In this document: one piece after another, positions 27,476 to 36,929 of the stretch
How the letters are laid out: every line of letters starts with the position of its first letter
Position numbering within the stretch: the stretch's first letter is position 1
Assembly: GCF_030551755.1 (NCBI RefSeq)
Contig: NZ_JAUPEC010000027.1
Span: 1-64,000 of the forward strand
Reading direction: 5' to 3'
Source of the DNA: Pseudocolwellia sp. AS88
Lineage (GTDB): Bacteria; Pseudomonadota; Gammaproteobacteria; Enterobacterales; Alteromonadaceae
Length of the DNA: 64,000 nucleotides
The notes under the pieces: model-generated
What the model was told of the DNA's origin: nothing
The model's database searches: none
Seen by the model: the letters and a program-made list of their open reading frames with translations, nothing else
Made by a program: the position numbers and the translations under genes

Positions 27476-29332
27476 TTAAAATCCACATTGCTTACCTTGG
27501 TTTTTCTCTTTTAACCAAGTTTGTAATGGTGAAAAATAATCTAAAACAGCAGTAGCATCCATTTCTTCTTTACCTGTAAGAACTTTGTAAGCTTCTTGCC
27601 AAGGTTGGCTTGCACCCATTTCTAATACAGTGTTTAACGCGGTACCCGCTTCTTTACTGTTGTAGATTGAACAACGATGAATTGGATCTGTATTACCTGA
27701 TATTTCACAAAGGGCTTTATGAAATTCAAACTGCTGAACATGAGCTAAGAAGTAACGAGAATAAGGTGTTCCGCCAGGTATATGGTATTTTGCTCCTGGA
27801 TCAAAAGCATTTTCATCACGGTCAACAGGTGCGGCAATACCTTGGTATTGTTCACGTAACTCCCACCAAGCACTGTTGTAGTTTTCTGGTGTTATTTCGC
27901 CTGAATAAACTCCCCAGCGCCATTTATCAACAAGCAAACCAAATGGAATAAAGGCAACTTTATCAAGCGCCATTTTAAGTAATAAACCTATGTCTTTCGA
28001 CTCATCAGGAATAGTATCAATTAAGCCTATTTTCTTTAAGTATTTAGGCGTAACGGAAAGGGCAATCGTATCGCCAATTGCTTCGTGGAAGCCATCATTT
28101 GCACTGCCGCGATAAAGCTTAGGTTGATCTTTATAAGCACGCTGGTAAAAGTTATGACCTAACTCATGATGTATTACACCAAACTCTTCACCTGTTTTTT
28201 GAATACACATTTTGATGCGAATATCGTCTTTATCGTCAAGATCCCAAGCTGAGGCATGACAAATAACATCTCGATCTTCTGGTTTAGTAAATAAAGAACG
28301 AGTCCAAAAAGTTTCAGGTAAAGCATCAAAACCTAACGAAGTGAAGAACTGCTCAGCGCCTTTCACCATTTTTATTTCGTCGTAGTTATTTTTTTCTAAT
28401 TGCGCTGTTAAATCATAGCCTGGATCAGCATCTTCAGGAGCAACTAAATCATAAATATTCCCCCAAGATTGAGCCCACATATTACCTAATAGATGTGCCG
28501 GGATAGGTTTGTCTTGAGGAACTTTATCAACGCCATATTCTTCACCTAATTCGGTGCGAACATAACAATGTAGGTCATCATATAATGGTTTTATTTGTCC
28601 CCATAAACGATCAAGTTCTTTCGCAAAGTCATCAGCAGGCATGTCGTATTTTGAACGCCACATAACGCCTAAATCTTTATAGCCTAAGCCTTGAGCACCT
28701 TCGTTACCTAGTGCTGATTGTTCAACATATAAAGGCTTCATATCAGGGCTGATTTCTCGCCATCCTTCCCACATTTCTAATAATTCATCGTAGTTACGTG
28801 AGTTAGCCATAATGCTAGATAGTTCGCCTAAACTTAATTCTTTACCTGATTTATCAGTGTAAGTGCCTTTACCGTACATACCATTTAATGCTGATGTTAC
28901 TCGTGCAAGTTCTGCAGACTTTTCAGGATCTTGCGGTGCAGGCATAACCAAGCTTAGTTTTAACATATCTAGCTTACGTCTTTGATCGGCAGTAACTTCT
29001 ACATTGTCGTAGTTCGCAGCTTCCATCGCATATTTAACGCCAACTTCTGTGATCTTTTGATTAGTTCTAGCTGATAATGCTTCGGTATCTTCAGTGATGA
29101 AATTGCTATAAACCCACTCGACTTGACTACCTTCTAAGCTAAGTTGCTCAAATTCTTTTTCAGCTTTCGTTAAAAATACTTCGGCATCTTGTGAGGTTAA
29201 CTCTTGCTGTTTACTTTGCTGTGCAACAGGTGTTGTTTGCTCAGAAGATTCTTGCCCACAACCATATAATAATGTGCTAATAACGAGTGCTAGGGAGGAT
29301 AAGGTAAATGATTTTTTCATCGGATAATTCAC
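27476..29332 (-). CDS. M2-family (ACE-like) peptidyl-dipeptidase, lipoprotein
   Basis: The 618-residue protein has a lipoprotein signal (lipobox LYGC, Cys25) and the zinc-peptidase motif HHELGH (His389, Glu390, His393). The third ligand is Glu417 in GFHEAIGD. Segments YGVDKVPQDKPIPAHLLGNMWAQSWGN and ANDGFHEAIGDTIALS are conserved across angiotensin-converting-enzyme homologues. It removes C-terminal dipeptides from oligopeptides in the periplasm or at the outer membrane. ATG 29332 and ATG 29320 are both possible starts. A MITE-like element abuts the 3' end (15 bp away). Confidence 0.92.
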   Translation of the reverse strand: MNYPMKKSFTLSSLALVISTLLYGCGQESSEQTTPVAQQSKQQELTSQDAEVFLTKAEKEFEQLSLEGSQVEWVYSNFITEDTEALSARTNQKITEVGVKYAMEAANYDNVEVTADQRRKLDMLKLSLVMPAPQDPEKSAELARVTSALNGMYGKGTYTDKSGKELSLGELSSIMANSRNYDELLEMWEGWREISPDMKPLYVEQSALGNEGAQGLGYKDLGVMWRSKYDMPADDFAKELDRLWGQIKPLYDDLHCYVRTELGEEYGVDKVPQDKPIPAHLLGNMWAQSWGNIYDLVAPEDADPGYDLTAQLEKNNYDEIKMVKGAEQFFTSLGFDALPETFWTRSLFTKPEDRDVICHASAWDLDDKDDIRIKMCIQKTGEEFGVIHHELGHNFYQRAYKDQPKLYRGSANDGFHEAIGDTIALSVTPKYLKKIGLIDTIPDESKDIGLLLKMALDKVAFIPFGLLVDKWRWGVYSGEITPENYNSAWWELREQYQGIAAPVDRDENAFDPGAKYHIPGGTPYSRYFLAHVQQFEFHKALCEISGNTDPIHRCSIYNSKEAGTALNTVLEMGASQPWQEAYKVLTGKEEMDATAVLDYFSPLQTWLKEKNQGKQCGF

Positions 29333-29657
29333 TGTCTTTTGAATGATGTTATTGAACTAGTAAAGTATACTTTTAAGCAGATAAAAACAATGTTTTAGCT
29401 GTTTTAACAGCGTTAAATTATTCATCCATAAATCTTATTTATTGTTTTAAAAAATCAGCTTGTACAAAATTATTCTGATTTCCATAAGGGTAAGTGAAGG
29501 GAATCATTTTTTTGCTGAGTTTTAACATGGCTTTGTGCCTCTGAAATATTGACCTATGGCGGCGTATACGTTATTTTAAACAAACGTTTTAAATGCATTT
29601 CTTTTAAAATAATACTATTTAATCCTATTTCATTTTCAAGATAAGTTTGATCATACT
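29333..29657. other. Divergent promoter region between the M2 peptidase and a TetR-family regulator
   Basis: The 325 bp contain no gene. The main feature is a palindromic site at 29574-29593 close to the regulator start. The rest is AT-rich promoter sequence without clear boxes. Confidence 0.4.
29574..29593. promoter_or_regulatory. Candidate operator of the PsrA-like regulator
   Basis: TTTTAAACAAACGTTTTAAA is symmetric in its outer TTTAAA arms and contains CAAACGTTT, similar to the CAAAC-n-GTTTG type sites reported for PsrA regulators. It lies ~65 bp upstream of the regulator ATG, fitting autoregulation. Assigned from pattern and position. Confidence 0.45.
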
Positions 29658-30296
29658 ATGAGTACAAAAAGTAAAATTTTAGATGCAGCAGAACATTTAT
29701 TTGCCATACATGGCTTTAATGGTACTTCGTTAAGAGAAATAACAAGCCAAGCTGAAGTTAATTTAGCTGCGGTAAATTATCATTTTGGCTCTAAAAAAGA
29801 GTTAATCAAGGCGGTAATGTCGCGTTACATGAACGAGTTATCTCCGCGTTTAGAAGCGGCTTTACAAGAAATTTGTGAGGCTGAAACAAAGCCAACATTA
29901 ACGGAAGTGTTTTCTGCTTTTGTTGAGCCTTTATTATCGTTAAATGAATATAAAGAGAATGGTACAAGTCATTTTTTACAACTTCTAGGGCGCAGTTATA
30001 CTGATAGCCAAGGTTTTTTACGTTGGTTTTTAACAAGTCACTATTCAGGTGTTATTAGTAATTTTGTGAAAGCTGTTTATAAAGCCTACCCAGAATTAAC
30101 AGCCGAAGAGGTTTTTTGGCGTTTACATTTTACTATGGGGACTTTGGTATTTACTATGTCTTCAAGTAATGCATTACTTGATATCGCTAAAAATGACTTT
30201 GATAATAATATTGATATTTCGGGGATTATCCACAAAGTTATTCCGTATATTGCTGCAGGTGTTGCTGCGCCGATCATGCCTTTAAATAAAGAATAA
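29658..30296 (+). CDS. TetR-family regulator, PsrA-like
   Basis: The 212-residue protein starts with a TetR helix-turn-helix (KSKILDAAEHLFAIHGFNGTSLREI then NLAAVNYHFGSKKELI). The all-helical C-terminal half (LLGRSYTDSQGFLRWFL ... FWRLHFTMGTLVFTM) resembles PsrA/CecR-type regulators. PsrA proteins respond to long-chain acyl-CoA or fatty acids and control beta-oxidation genes in Pseudomonas and Shewanella. No fad genes lie nearby, though FadR is encoded 5 kb downstream, so this genome may use two fatty-acid regulators. The PsrA call is moderate; TetR membership is firm. Confidence 0.75.
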   Translation: MSTKSKILDAAEHLFAIHGFNGTSLREITSQAEVNLAAVNYHFGSKKELIKAVMSRYMNELSPRLEAALQEICEAETKPTLTEVFSAFVEPLLSLNEYKENGTSHFLQLLGRSYTDSQGFLRWFLTSHYSGVISNFVKAVYKAYPELTAEEVFWRLHFTMGTLVFTMSSSNALLDIAKNDFDNNIDISGIIHKVIPYIAAGVAAPIMPLNKE

Positions 30297-30316
30297 AGAA
30301 TAAAGAATAAAGAATA
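30289..30316. repeat. Short tandem repeat, 7-bp unit
   Basis: AATAAAG is repeated about four times at the 3' end of the regulator gene; the stop codon TAA (30294-30296) is formed inside the tract. Unit number could vary by slippage, but only the very C-terminus would be touched. Confidence 0.7.
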
Positions 30317-30464
30317 AATAGAAGAGTTTACTTAAGCTTAACTCTTCACGTTTTGTATTCTTTAACTAAAGCCTTCTTTTGCTTTTTAGATAAACACATT
30401 CAGTTATATCCTTTCCTTTTTAATCATTTATAATTAACCTCAATCACAAAATTACAGATAAATA

Positions 30465-31487
30465 ATGGTTTTTATGGGTCCTATAATGTTAGATGTGCTT
30501 GGCACATCGTTAACCGCAGAAGATAAAGAATTATTAGAACATCCATTAGTGGGTGGCCTTATTTTATTTACCCGAAACTTTGAGTCGGTTGAACAATTAT
30601 CGGATTTAAATCTTCAAATACGTAAAGCCGCAGGTAAAGATATTCTTATTGCTGTTGATCACGAAGGTGGCAGAGTACAACGATTCCGCGATGGTTTTAG
30701 TCTTATTCCTGCTATGGGCTCTTTGCTTACAAAAACACAACACGACTTTAATATCGCTAAAGAACTCGCCCAGCATTGTGGTTATGTGATGGCGACTGAA
30801 GTTCAAGCCTGTAATATTGATATCAGTTTTGCTCCCGTTTTAGATGTGAATGGTATCAGTGAAGTGATTGGCGATAGATCTTTTGATTCGCAACCTGAAC
30901 CGATTATCCATCTAGCTAATGCTTTTATTGATGGCATGCATTTAGCTGGTATGAAAGCGACAGGTAAGCATTTTCCGGGACACGGAAGTGTACAAGCTGA
31001 TTCTCATATTGCACTGCCTATTGATCCTCGTGAAAAATCAGAAATTGAATCTTTTGATATTTTACCTTTTAAACACTTAATTAAAGCCAATAAAATTGAT
31101 GCTTTAATGCCTGCACATATTATATTTCCAGAGATTGATAATGAATCAGTCGGATTTTCATCTTATTGGTTACAAGACATATTACGCAAACAACTTGGTT
31201 TTGAAGGCGTTATTTTTAGTGACGACTTATCAATGGAAGGTGCTTCTTGTGTAGGCGGTTATGTGGAGCGCGCTGAAGCAGCACAACAGGCCGGTTGCGA
31301 TATGTTGTTACTTTGTAATAACAGAGAGGGTTGTATTAGTGTTATTGATAAAGCCAATATTGAAATTAATAAAGCTAGTAATCAACGCATTGAGCGCCTA
31401 CTTAAAAATACAAACACAAAATTTAGCCAACTTCAGCAAGATATAAAGTGGCAAGAGTCACGTCAGTTTATTGAAAAATACAGCTAA
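30465..31487 (+). CDS. nagZ: Beta-N-acetylhexosaminidase NagZ
   Basis: This GH3 enzyme trims N-acetylglucosamine from anhydromuropeptides in cytoplasmic cell-wall recycling. The protein follows E. coli NagZ nearly block by block: MGPIMLDVLGTSL, HPLVGGLILFTRNFE, DHEGGRVQRFRDGF, the catalytic-loop segment ATGKHFPGHGSVQADSHIALP (His in the GHG loop), and GVIFSDDLSMEGAS with the nucleophile Asp. ATG 30465 is the open start; ATG 30474 corresponds to the E. coli N-terminus (MGP) and is equally likely. A DASS transporter gene follows 38 bp later and may be co-transcribed. Confidence 0.95.
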   Translation: MVFMGPIMLDVLGTSLTAEDKELLEHPLVGGLILFTRNFESVEQLSDLNLQIRKAAGKDILIAVDHEGGRVQRFRDGFSLIPAMGSLLTKTQHDFNIAKELAQHCGYVMATEVQACNIDISFAPVLDVNGISEVIGDRSFDSQPEPIIHLANAFIDGMHLAGMKATGKHFPGHGSVQADSHIALPIDPREKSEIESFDILPFKHLIKANKIDALMPAHIIFPEIDNESVGFSSYWLQDILRKQLGFEGVIFSDDLSMEGASCVGGYVERAEAAQQAGCDMLLLCNNREGCISVIDKANIEINKASNQRIERLLKNTNTKFSQLQQDIKWQESRQFIEKYS

Positions 31488-31525
31488 GCTATAAATAACT
31501 CTCATAATAAATTTAGGTACTTTTT

Positions 31526-32914
31526 ATGTTGTCTAAACGATCTTTTCTCTGGTTAGCGCCGCTTTTAAGTTTCTGTTTTTATTATGTGCTTACCTTTTCT
31601 GGGTTAGCTCATATTCCTGCTATCGCGGCAGCAATAACCTTACTTACCGTTATATGGTGGGTAACCGAAGCTATACCTATTCCTGCAACCTCACTTGTTC
31701 CCTTTGCCTTATTTCCAATATTTGGCGTAATTGATCACAAAGATGCTGCTGAATCCTTAGGTAGTCACGTTATTTTGCTTTTGATGGGCGCATTTATGCT
31801 GTCTAAAGCAATTGAAAAAAGTGGTGCCCATGAACGTTTAGCTATGTATATGCTGAAGCTAGTAGGGGTTTCGAGCGGCAAACGTTTAGTTTTTGGCTTT
31901 ATGTTCGCTACTGCATTTTTGAGCATGTGGATATCAAACACAGCAACCACCTTGATCATGTTACCTATGGCTTTAGCTATTCTTAAACATGTTGATAACG
32001 CTACATTAAAAGTAGCCTTAATATTGGGGATTGCTTATTCAGCAAGTGTTGGAGGTATAGGAACGCCTATTGGAACACCACCCAATGTTATTTTTATGGG
32101 GATATATGAAGAGCAAACAGGACTAGAGTTTAGCTTTTTTTCTTGGATGAAAATAGGCGTACCTGTTGTTCTAGTATCTATCCCAATTATTGGCTTATGG
32201 TTAACTCGAAATGTAAAATTAGAAAGTAATATTTCGTTACCTGAAATAGGTGAGTGGCGTATCGAGGAAAAAAGAACGTTAATCGTATTTGGTATAACAG
32301 CGCTTTTATGGATAACGCGTTTAGAGCCCTTCGGAGGCTGGAGCGTATGGTTAAATATCACAACCATAGGAGATAGCAGTATAGCTTTATGTGCTGTGGT
32401 TGTTATGTTTTTAATTCCTAATGGTAAAGAAAGCGATGGTGAGAAAGAGCATTTATTAGATTGGAACACTGCCGTTAGTATTCCTTGGGGGATGTTACTT
32501 TTATTTGCTGGTGGTATTGCTCTGGCTAAAGGTTTTTCAGCTTCAGGACTTAGTCAAATTATGAGTGACTGGTTGACATCTTTTGCTGCTTTACCGCCTA
32601 TTTTAATGATATTAAGCATATGTTTGGTGGTTACCTATTTAACTGAAATCACCAGTAACACTGCAACGGCAACTTTGCTAATGCCTATTTTGGCTATAAC
32701 CGCTATTTCATCAGGATTAAATCCTGAGGTATTAATGATACCTGCGGCTATTTGTGCGAGTTGTGCATTTATGTTGCCTGTAGCAACAGCGCCTAATGCT
32801 ATTGCTTACGGTACAGGTGAGATAACCATAGGCGATATGGTAAAAGAGGGCGCAGTATTGAGCTTTGTTGTTTCTTGTGTCGCTGGTGTGATTTGTTATT
32901 TCATGCTGATGTAG
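31526..32914 (+). CDS. DASS/SLC13-family sodium:carboxylate symporter
   Basis: The 462-residue protein has about 11-12 transmembrane segments and the two inverted SNT motifs of the divalent-anion:Na+ symporters: SNTATTLIM near residue 137 and SNTATATLLM near residue 378, each preceded by a helical hairpin. GVGGIGTPIGTPPNVIF-like sequence and the C-terminal PVATAPNAIAYGTGEI are also diagnostic. Members import succinate, malate, citrate or sulfate with Na+; dicarboxylate is most likely. A bidirectional terminator follows. Confidence 0.85.
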   Translation: MLSKRSFLWLAPLLSFCFYYVLTFSGLAHIPAIAAAITLLTVIWWVTEAIPIPATSLVPFALFPIFGVIDHKDAAESLGSHVILLLMGAFMLSKAIEKSGAHERLAMYMLKLVGVSSGKRLVFGFMFATAFLSMWISNTATTLIMLPMALAILKHVDNATLKVALILGIAYSASVGGIGTPIGTPPNVIFMGIYEEQTGLEFSFFSWMKIGVPVVLVSIPIIGLWLTRNVKLESNISLPEIGEWRIEEKRTLIVFGITALLWITRLEPFGGWSVWLNITTIGDSSIALCAVVVMFLIPNGKESDGEKEHLLDWNTAVSIPWGMLLLFAGGIALAKGFSASGLSQIMSDWLTSFAALPPILMILSICLVVTYLTEITSNTATATLLMPILAITAISSGLNPEVLMIPAAICASCAFMLPVATAPNAIAYGTGEITIGDMVKEGAVLSFVVSCVAGVICYFMLM

Positions 32915-32956
32915 GCTGTTATAAAGGCAAGCTAGAGACTAAAGAGATAAACAGTT

Positions 32957-32998
32957 AAAAAGATGAATAAACCGAATAAGGTTATTCATCTTTTTTAT
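32957..32998. terminator. Bidirectional terminator between the DASS gene and dsbB
   Basis: AAAAGATGAATAA pairs with TTATTCATCTTTT, followed by further T. It lies between convergent genes and has A/T runs on both flanks. Confidence 0.88.
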
Positions 32999-33020
32999 TT
33001 AGGTCACTACGATTTACAGA

Positions 33021-33539
33021 TTAGATTGTTTTATCTTTGATTAAACGTATGGTTAATAAGAACGCCAAAATCGCGCTATAAACAGCAAATACAGCAATCA
33101 TTACTTGCGGCATACTAAAGCCTACAAACTGCCAGTTAATATCACCACAATCACCATTAGCTTCAAACAACGATGGTAACCATTCGTGCAAAGGTGCCCA
33201 TTGTGGAAAGTTAGGTACAATTTCACATACATACATAAATGAAAGAGTCGATGTTTGCATATCAACATGTTCAATGGCTATTAACATTCCCCATATAGAA
33301 CTCGTACCCCAAAGAATATAGGCTAATAAGCGCGTTATAAGCAAACTCTTACCTAGATAACCCACTACAGCAGCAAAGAATACTCCCCAAAGCGCAGTAC
33401 GTTGATAAATACACATAATGCACGGATTCAATCCCATAGCATATTGAAAATACAATGCGACTATTTCTAATCCTAGAGCACTTAATGCTAATACTAACCA
33501 AGCGCGAGAGTTAGTCGCTAAATCACTTATAAACTTCAC
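33021..33539 (-). CDS. dsbB: Disulfide bond formation protein DsbB
   Basis: The 172-residue inner-membrane protein with four helices carries the two redox pairs of DsbB: Cys40-Ile-Met-Cys43 in the first periplasmic loop, and Cys105 with Cys131 in the second (YVCEIVPNF ... NGDCGDINW). It passes electrons from DsbA to ubiquinone; the Arg after CxxC (YQR, Arg47) is the conserved quinone-site residue. The start is GTG 33539, with AAGG at a suitable distance. It stands downstream of nhaB on the same strand, an arrangement also seen in other gammaproteobacteria. Confidence 0.95.
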   Translation of the reverse strand: MKFISDLATNSRAWLVLALSALGLEIVALYFQYAMGLNPCIMCIYQRTALWGVFFAAVVGYLGKSLLITRLLAYILWGTSSIWGMLIAIEHVDMQTSTLSFMYVCEIVPNFPQWAPLHEWLPSLFEANGDCGDINWQFVGFSMPQVMIAVFAVYSAILAFLLTIRLIKDKTI

Positions 33540-33677
33540 GGAATAACCTTCTTAATTTTTCAAAACGTTAGGGTTTATTGAACTATCGATATTACTTTTC
33601 AGCAATATGTTTGGTACTCATAAACGGCAAAGTGTGTTGTCTATGATGAGTTACTTAAACAAACGATAATGCTATCT

Positions 33678-33719
33678 AAGTTTCAAACAAATGATGCTTT
33701 TTAGGTTTATTTGAAACTT
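33678..33719. repeat. Inverted repeat upstream of dsbB
   Basis: AAGTTTCAAACAAA (33678-33691) and TTTATTTGAAACTT (33706-33719) are complementary at 13 of 14 positions with a 14-bp spacer. It sits between the nhaB terminator and dsbB, ~140 bp upstream of dsbB, so it may be an operator or a second terminator. No T-run supports the latter. Confidence 0.5.
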
Positions 33720-33754
33720 AATACTGAAACATCAGTAAACCCTATCTTATATAA

Positions 33755-33780
33755 ATAAAAAGCGCCATAAAAGGCGCTTT
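33755..33780 (-). terminator. Rho-independent terminator of nhaB
   Basis: AAAGCGCC pairs with GGCGCTTT across 6 nt; on the minus strand it is followed by TTATTTAT after a T-run. It lies 30 bp past the nhaB stop codon. Confidence 0.85.
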
Positions 33781-33810
33781 AAATAGTGTAAAACTATATT
33801 TTAATACAAC

Positions 33811-35403
33811 TTAGTGAGCTTCAGGTGCCGCGCCATGAGATGTAGACTCTGAATGATGAGTGATAATACCAGACTCATACATATCAGCTGTGCTACTTGC
33901 TAAGTGACCTGACGATATAGCAACCAAACCTACAATTGTTAAAACGATAGTATATGGTAAAGCCATAATAACCATTCTACCGTAAGACAAACGAACTAAC
34001 GGAGCAATTGCAGAAGTTAGTAAGAACAAGAACGCAGCTTGACCATTAGGTGTTGCAACACTTGGTAAGTTTGTACCTGTGTTAATTGCTACTGCTAATA
34101 AGTCGAATTGGTCGCGAGTTATTTGCCCAGCCATTAATGCTTTTTGTATTTCGGTAATGTAAACAGTACCAACAAACACATTATCACTAACCATTGAAAG
34201 TAAACCATTAGCTAGATAGAACATCACTAATTGCATGTTACCTTCGTAAGTAAGTACCCAAGTGATTACCGGTGTAAATAATTGTTGATCAATGATTACC
34301 GCTACCACAGCAAAGAATACGGCAAGTAATGCAGTAAAAGGTAAAGCTTCTTCAAAAGCATGACCAATTTGATGCTCTTCAGTAATACCTGTAAATGTTG
34401 TCGCTAAGATAATAACAGTCAGACCAATTAAACCAACTGGCGCTAAATGAAGTGCTAATCCAATAATTAACCAAACAGCAATTACACCTTGCATAACAAG
34501 TTTAATGTTGTCACTTTTTGTACGTTTAGCTGTTTCTGCAACATCGTAATCATTAAGGATCTTACGAACGTTAGTTGGTAATACAACACCGTAACCAAAG
34601 AATTTAAATTTCTCTAAAGCCACACAAGTTAACATACCAGCAATAAATACAGGGATAGTAACGGGAGACATACGAATCGCAAACTCTACAAATTCCCAAC
34701 CTGCTTGTTGGCCAATAATTAAGTTTTGTGGTTCACCAACAATAGTACATACACCACCTAAAGCAGTACCAACACCCGCATGCATTAACAAGTTACGTAA
34801 ATAGCCACGAAATTGCTCTAAGTCAGTTCGGCTAAGATCTGGTAATTGGTTGTCTTCATTATGGTCGTGTGATTGATGTGAGTCTTTACCTGAAGCTACT
34901 TTGTGGTAAACAGAGTAGAAACCAATTGCAACACTGATGATAACCGCGATAACGGTAAGTGCGTCTAGGAATGCTGATAAAAAAGCACCTGAAAAGCAAA
35001 ATAAGAAAGATACCATGACTTTAGAGGTGACTTTAGTGACTATTTTTGTGAATAAAAATAGCAGTAAGTTCTTCATAAAGTAGATACCTGCAACCATAAA
35101 TATTAGAAGTAAAATCACTTCAAAATTTACAATCATTTCATGCATAACTTGGTTGGGAGATGTCATCCCTATAGCTACAGCTTCAATAGCTAACAAACCA
35201 CCTGGTTGCAGTGGGTAACATTTTAATGCCATAGCGAGTGTAAAAATAAACTCGATAACTAATGCCCAGCCTGCGGTATATGGGTCTACAAGAAAAAATA
35301 ATATAGGGTTTATAACTAGAAAAGAAACAATTGCGAGTTTATACCACTCTGGAGAGTTTCCTAGAAAGTTTTTATAAAATGCAGCCATAGACGATTGTTG
35401 CAT
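33811..35403 (-). CDS. nhaB: Na+/H+ antiporter NhaB
   Basis: The 530-residue membrane protein matches NhaB: it opens [23 protein letters not shown] and has [43 protein letters not shown] and [20 protein letters not shown]. It expels Na+ in exchange for H+ to keep pH and salt balance, which fits a marine host. It is divergent from fadR, as in E. coli and Vibrio. The C-terminus (~15 residues with HHSES and HGAAPEAH) is a polar tail. AAAGG precedes the ATG. Confidence 0.95.
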   Translation of the reverse strand: MQQSSMAAFYKNFLGNSPEWYKLAIVSFLVINPILFFLVDPYTAGWALVIEFIFTLAMALKCYPLQPGGLLAIEAVAIGMTSPNQVMHEMIVNFEVILLLIFMVAGIYFMKNLLLFLFTKIVTKVTSKVMVSFLFCFSGAFLSAFLDALTVIAVIISVAIGFYSVYHKVASGKDSHQSHDHNEDNQLPDLSRTDLEQFRGYLRNLLMHAGVGTALGGVCTIVGEPQNLIIGQQAGWEFVEFAIRMSPVTIPVFIAGMLTCVALEKFKFFGYGVVLPTNVRKILNDYDVAETAKRTKSDNIKLVMQGVIAVWLIIGLALHLAPVGLIGLTVIILATTFTGITEEHQIGHAFEEALPFTALLAVFFAVVAVIIDQQLFTPVITWVLTYEGNMQLVMFYLANGLLSMVSDNVFVGTVYITEIQKALMAGQITRDQFDLLAVAINTGTNLPSVATPNGQAAFLFLLTSAIAPLVRLSYGRMVIMALPYTIVLTIVGLVAISSGHLASSTADMYESGIITHHSESTSHGAAPEAH

Positions 35404-35570
35404 AGTGGACCTTTTTGAAGTTAAGTTGAATTAAGTTTACAGATTCTTAATTTTATTATTATTAATACGTACATTAATATCGTACATTATTGATAAAAAC
35501 ACCAATAGTTATATTAGTTTAAGCGCTAAACTATCGCTTGTAAATAATCATTACAGCTGATTATAGCGGC

Positions 35571-35604
35571 TTGTACCAATTAGATGTTCTGGTACAATCA
35601 CTAT
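35571..35604. promoter_or_regulatory. Palindromic site between nhaB and fadR, possible FadR box
   Basis: TTGTACC (35571-35577) and GGTACAA (35591-35597) form a perfect 7-bp inverted repeat, 41 bp before the fadR ATG. The right arm lies in TTCTGGTACAATCACT, which resembles one half of the FadR consensus (CTGGTNNGACCAG type) but the other half is degraded. It could be a weak autoregulatory FadR site or an unrelated operator. Confidence 0.4.
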
Positions 35605-35637
35605 TATAAATAATAAAAATCAAGTCATTGGATACTT

Positions 35638-36348
35638 ATGGTTATTAAAGCACACAGTCCGGCAGGATTTGCAGAACAATATATTGTTGAATCTATATGG
35701 AATGGTGGTTTTCCTCCAGGTTCTATTTTACCGGCAGAACGTGAGTTATCTGAACTTATTGGTGTTACTCGTACTACGCTTCGTGAAGTTTTACAGCGTT
35801 TAGCAAGGGATGGTTGGTTAACCATTCAACATGGTAAACCGACTAAAGTAAATAATTTCTGGGAAACCTCTAGTTTAAATATATTAGAAACTTTAGCCCA
35901 ATTAGACCAAGAAGGTATCCCCGACTTAGTTGATAACCTGTTATCCGCTCGTACCAATATAAGCGCTATTTATACTCGTGGTGCTTTAAAAAACAATCCA
36001 GAAGAAGTTATTAGCATTTTGAGCGAATATAAAAATATTGCTGATGACGGTGATGCTTTTGCTGAATTTGATTATAAAATTCATAAAGCACTTGTGGTTG
36101 CCTCAGGAAACTCAATCTACTTATTAATCTTAAATGGCTTTAGTGGCCTGTATTCGCGTTTAGGTGGTTTGTATTTTTCTCATCCGAAAGGGCGTGAAAT
36201 TTCAAGGAACTATTACGATGCTTTAATAGAACTGGCCAATACAGGTAAGTTTGACGAAGCTGTTTTTGTAACACGAGACTATGGTATAGAATCAGGTAGA
36301 CTTTGGTTAGAACTTAAAGAGCAGATGCTTAAAGAGTTAGCTAAGTAA
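35638..36348 (+). CDS. fadR: Fatty-acid metabolism regulator FadR
   Basis: The 236-residue GntR-type regulator matches E. coli Fad[86 protein letters not shown] is the winged helix and linker, and the C-terminal helical acyl-CoA domain follows. It represses fad (beta-oxidation) genes and activates fabA/fabB, and releases DNA when long-chain acyl-CoA binds. It is divergent from nhaB. A terminator follows at 36443-36470. Confidence 0.95.
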   Translation: MVIKAHSPAGFAEQYIVESIWNGGFPPGSILPAERELSELIGVTRTTLREVLQRLARDGWLTIQHGKPTKVNNFWETSSLNILETLAQLDQEGIPDLVDNLLSARTNISAIYTRGALKNNPEEVISILSEYKNIADDGDAFAEFDYKIHKALVVASGNSIYLLILNGFSGLYSRLGGLYFSHPKGREISRNYYDALIELANTGKFDEAVFVTRDYGIESGRLWLELKEQMLKELAK

Positions 36349-36442
36349 CCTGAGTTAGTGATAACAACTTGTATGCTAATAGCGGTTTCCCTTATTAACT
36401 AAAAGCATCAAGCTAGAATCAATAAAGTAATTAAGCATTTTC

Positions 36443-36471
36443 AAAAGGTAGCTAATATAGCTGCCTTTTTT
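36443..36471 (+). terminator. Terminator of fadR
   Basis: AAAAGGTAGCT pairs (one mismatch) with AGCTGCCTTTT around AATAT and continues into TT. It lies ~95 bp after the fadR stop codon. Confidence 0.8.
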
Positions 36472-36570
36472 CGTTTTAACAGACCTTATCTCATAGTATT
36501 CAGTAGAGGGATGTTTGATAGATAAATATAAATTATTTTTCTAAGAGGAAGGGCATTGAGAACTAGAACA

Positions 36571-36604
36571 AAAAAAATAGGCTTAGACATATAGTCTAAA
36601 CCTA
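36571..36604 (-). terminator. Minus-strand terminator, apparently of the M13-peptidase gene
   Basis: TAGGCTTAGAC (36578-36588) pairs with GTCTAAACCTA (36594-36604) with one mismatch; read on the minus strand it is followed by about eight T. The only minus-strand gene upstream is the M13 peptidase, whose stop codon is 326 bp away because a MITE-like element lies in between. Confidence 0.75.
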
Positions 36605-36615
36605 CTTTTGTTGTT

Positions 36616-36894
36616 AGGGTCTGTTGATCTTTCAGGGTTAAATTTTATTCAATTTAAAACGGATTTAATCGCGATGTGAGTTTTGTCTAATAGTTATTCT
36701 ATTAAAAAAGCGAACAACAATGAGTAAATTCGCTTTAAATGAACCCAAAGGGCAGCATGTGTTTGAAATTCCTAACTTTGGATAGTCAGGGCGTTATCGT
36801 CTGTTCGAGTAGCCAGCTACACGTCACAGACTCCGCCTTGTCTAAATATCAAACACCTTGCTGTAAAAATAATCTCGAAAGATTAACAGACCCT
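36616..36894. mobile_element. MITE-like element, family 2, copy A (279 bp)
   Basis: Ends are AGGGTCTGTTGATCTTTC (36616-36633) and GAAAGATTAACAGACCCT (36877-36894), an 18-bp inverted repeat with one mismatch. Both outer ends read TA|GGG...CCC|TA, as does the copy at 40938-41249, which suggests duplication of a TA target. The interior has no gene; a short frame starting MSKFALNEPKGQHVFEI is conserved in both copies but ends after ~21 codons here. Confidence 0.82.
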
Positions 36895-36929
36895 AGTTTG
36901 AGCTTATATAAAACGATAAGCTTACTTTA

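Larger units (their letters stand above)
36349..36929. other. Intergenic region with two terminators and a MITE-like element
   Basis: From left to right: the fadR terminator (36443-36470), a second hairpin with a minus-strand T-run (36571-36604), the family-2 element (36616-36894), and 35 bp to the M13-peptidase stop codon. There is no gene. Confidence 0.7.

Noticed and set aside
36721-36786. Conserved frame MSKFALNEPKGQHVFEI in the family-2 elements as a transposase gene
   Set aside because: It stops after ~21 codons in one copy and has no transposase motif; too short to be functional.
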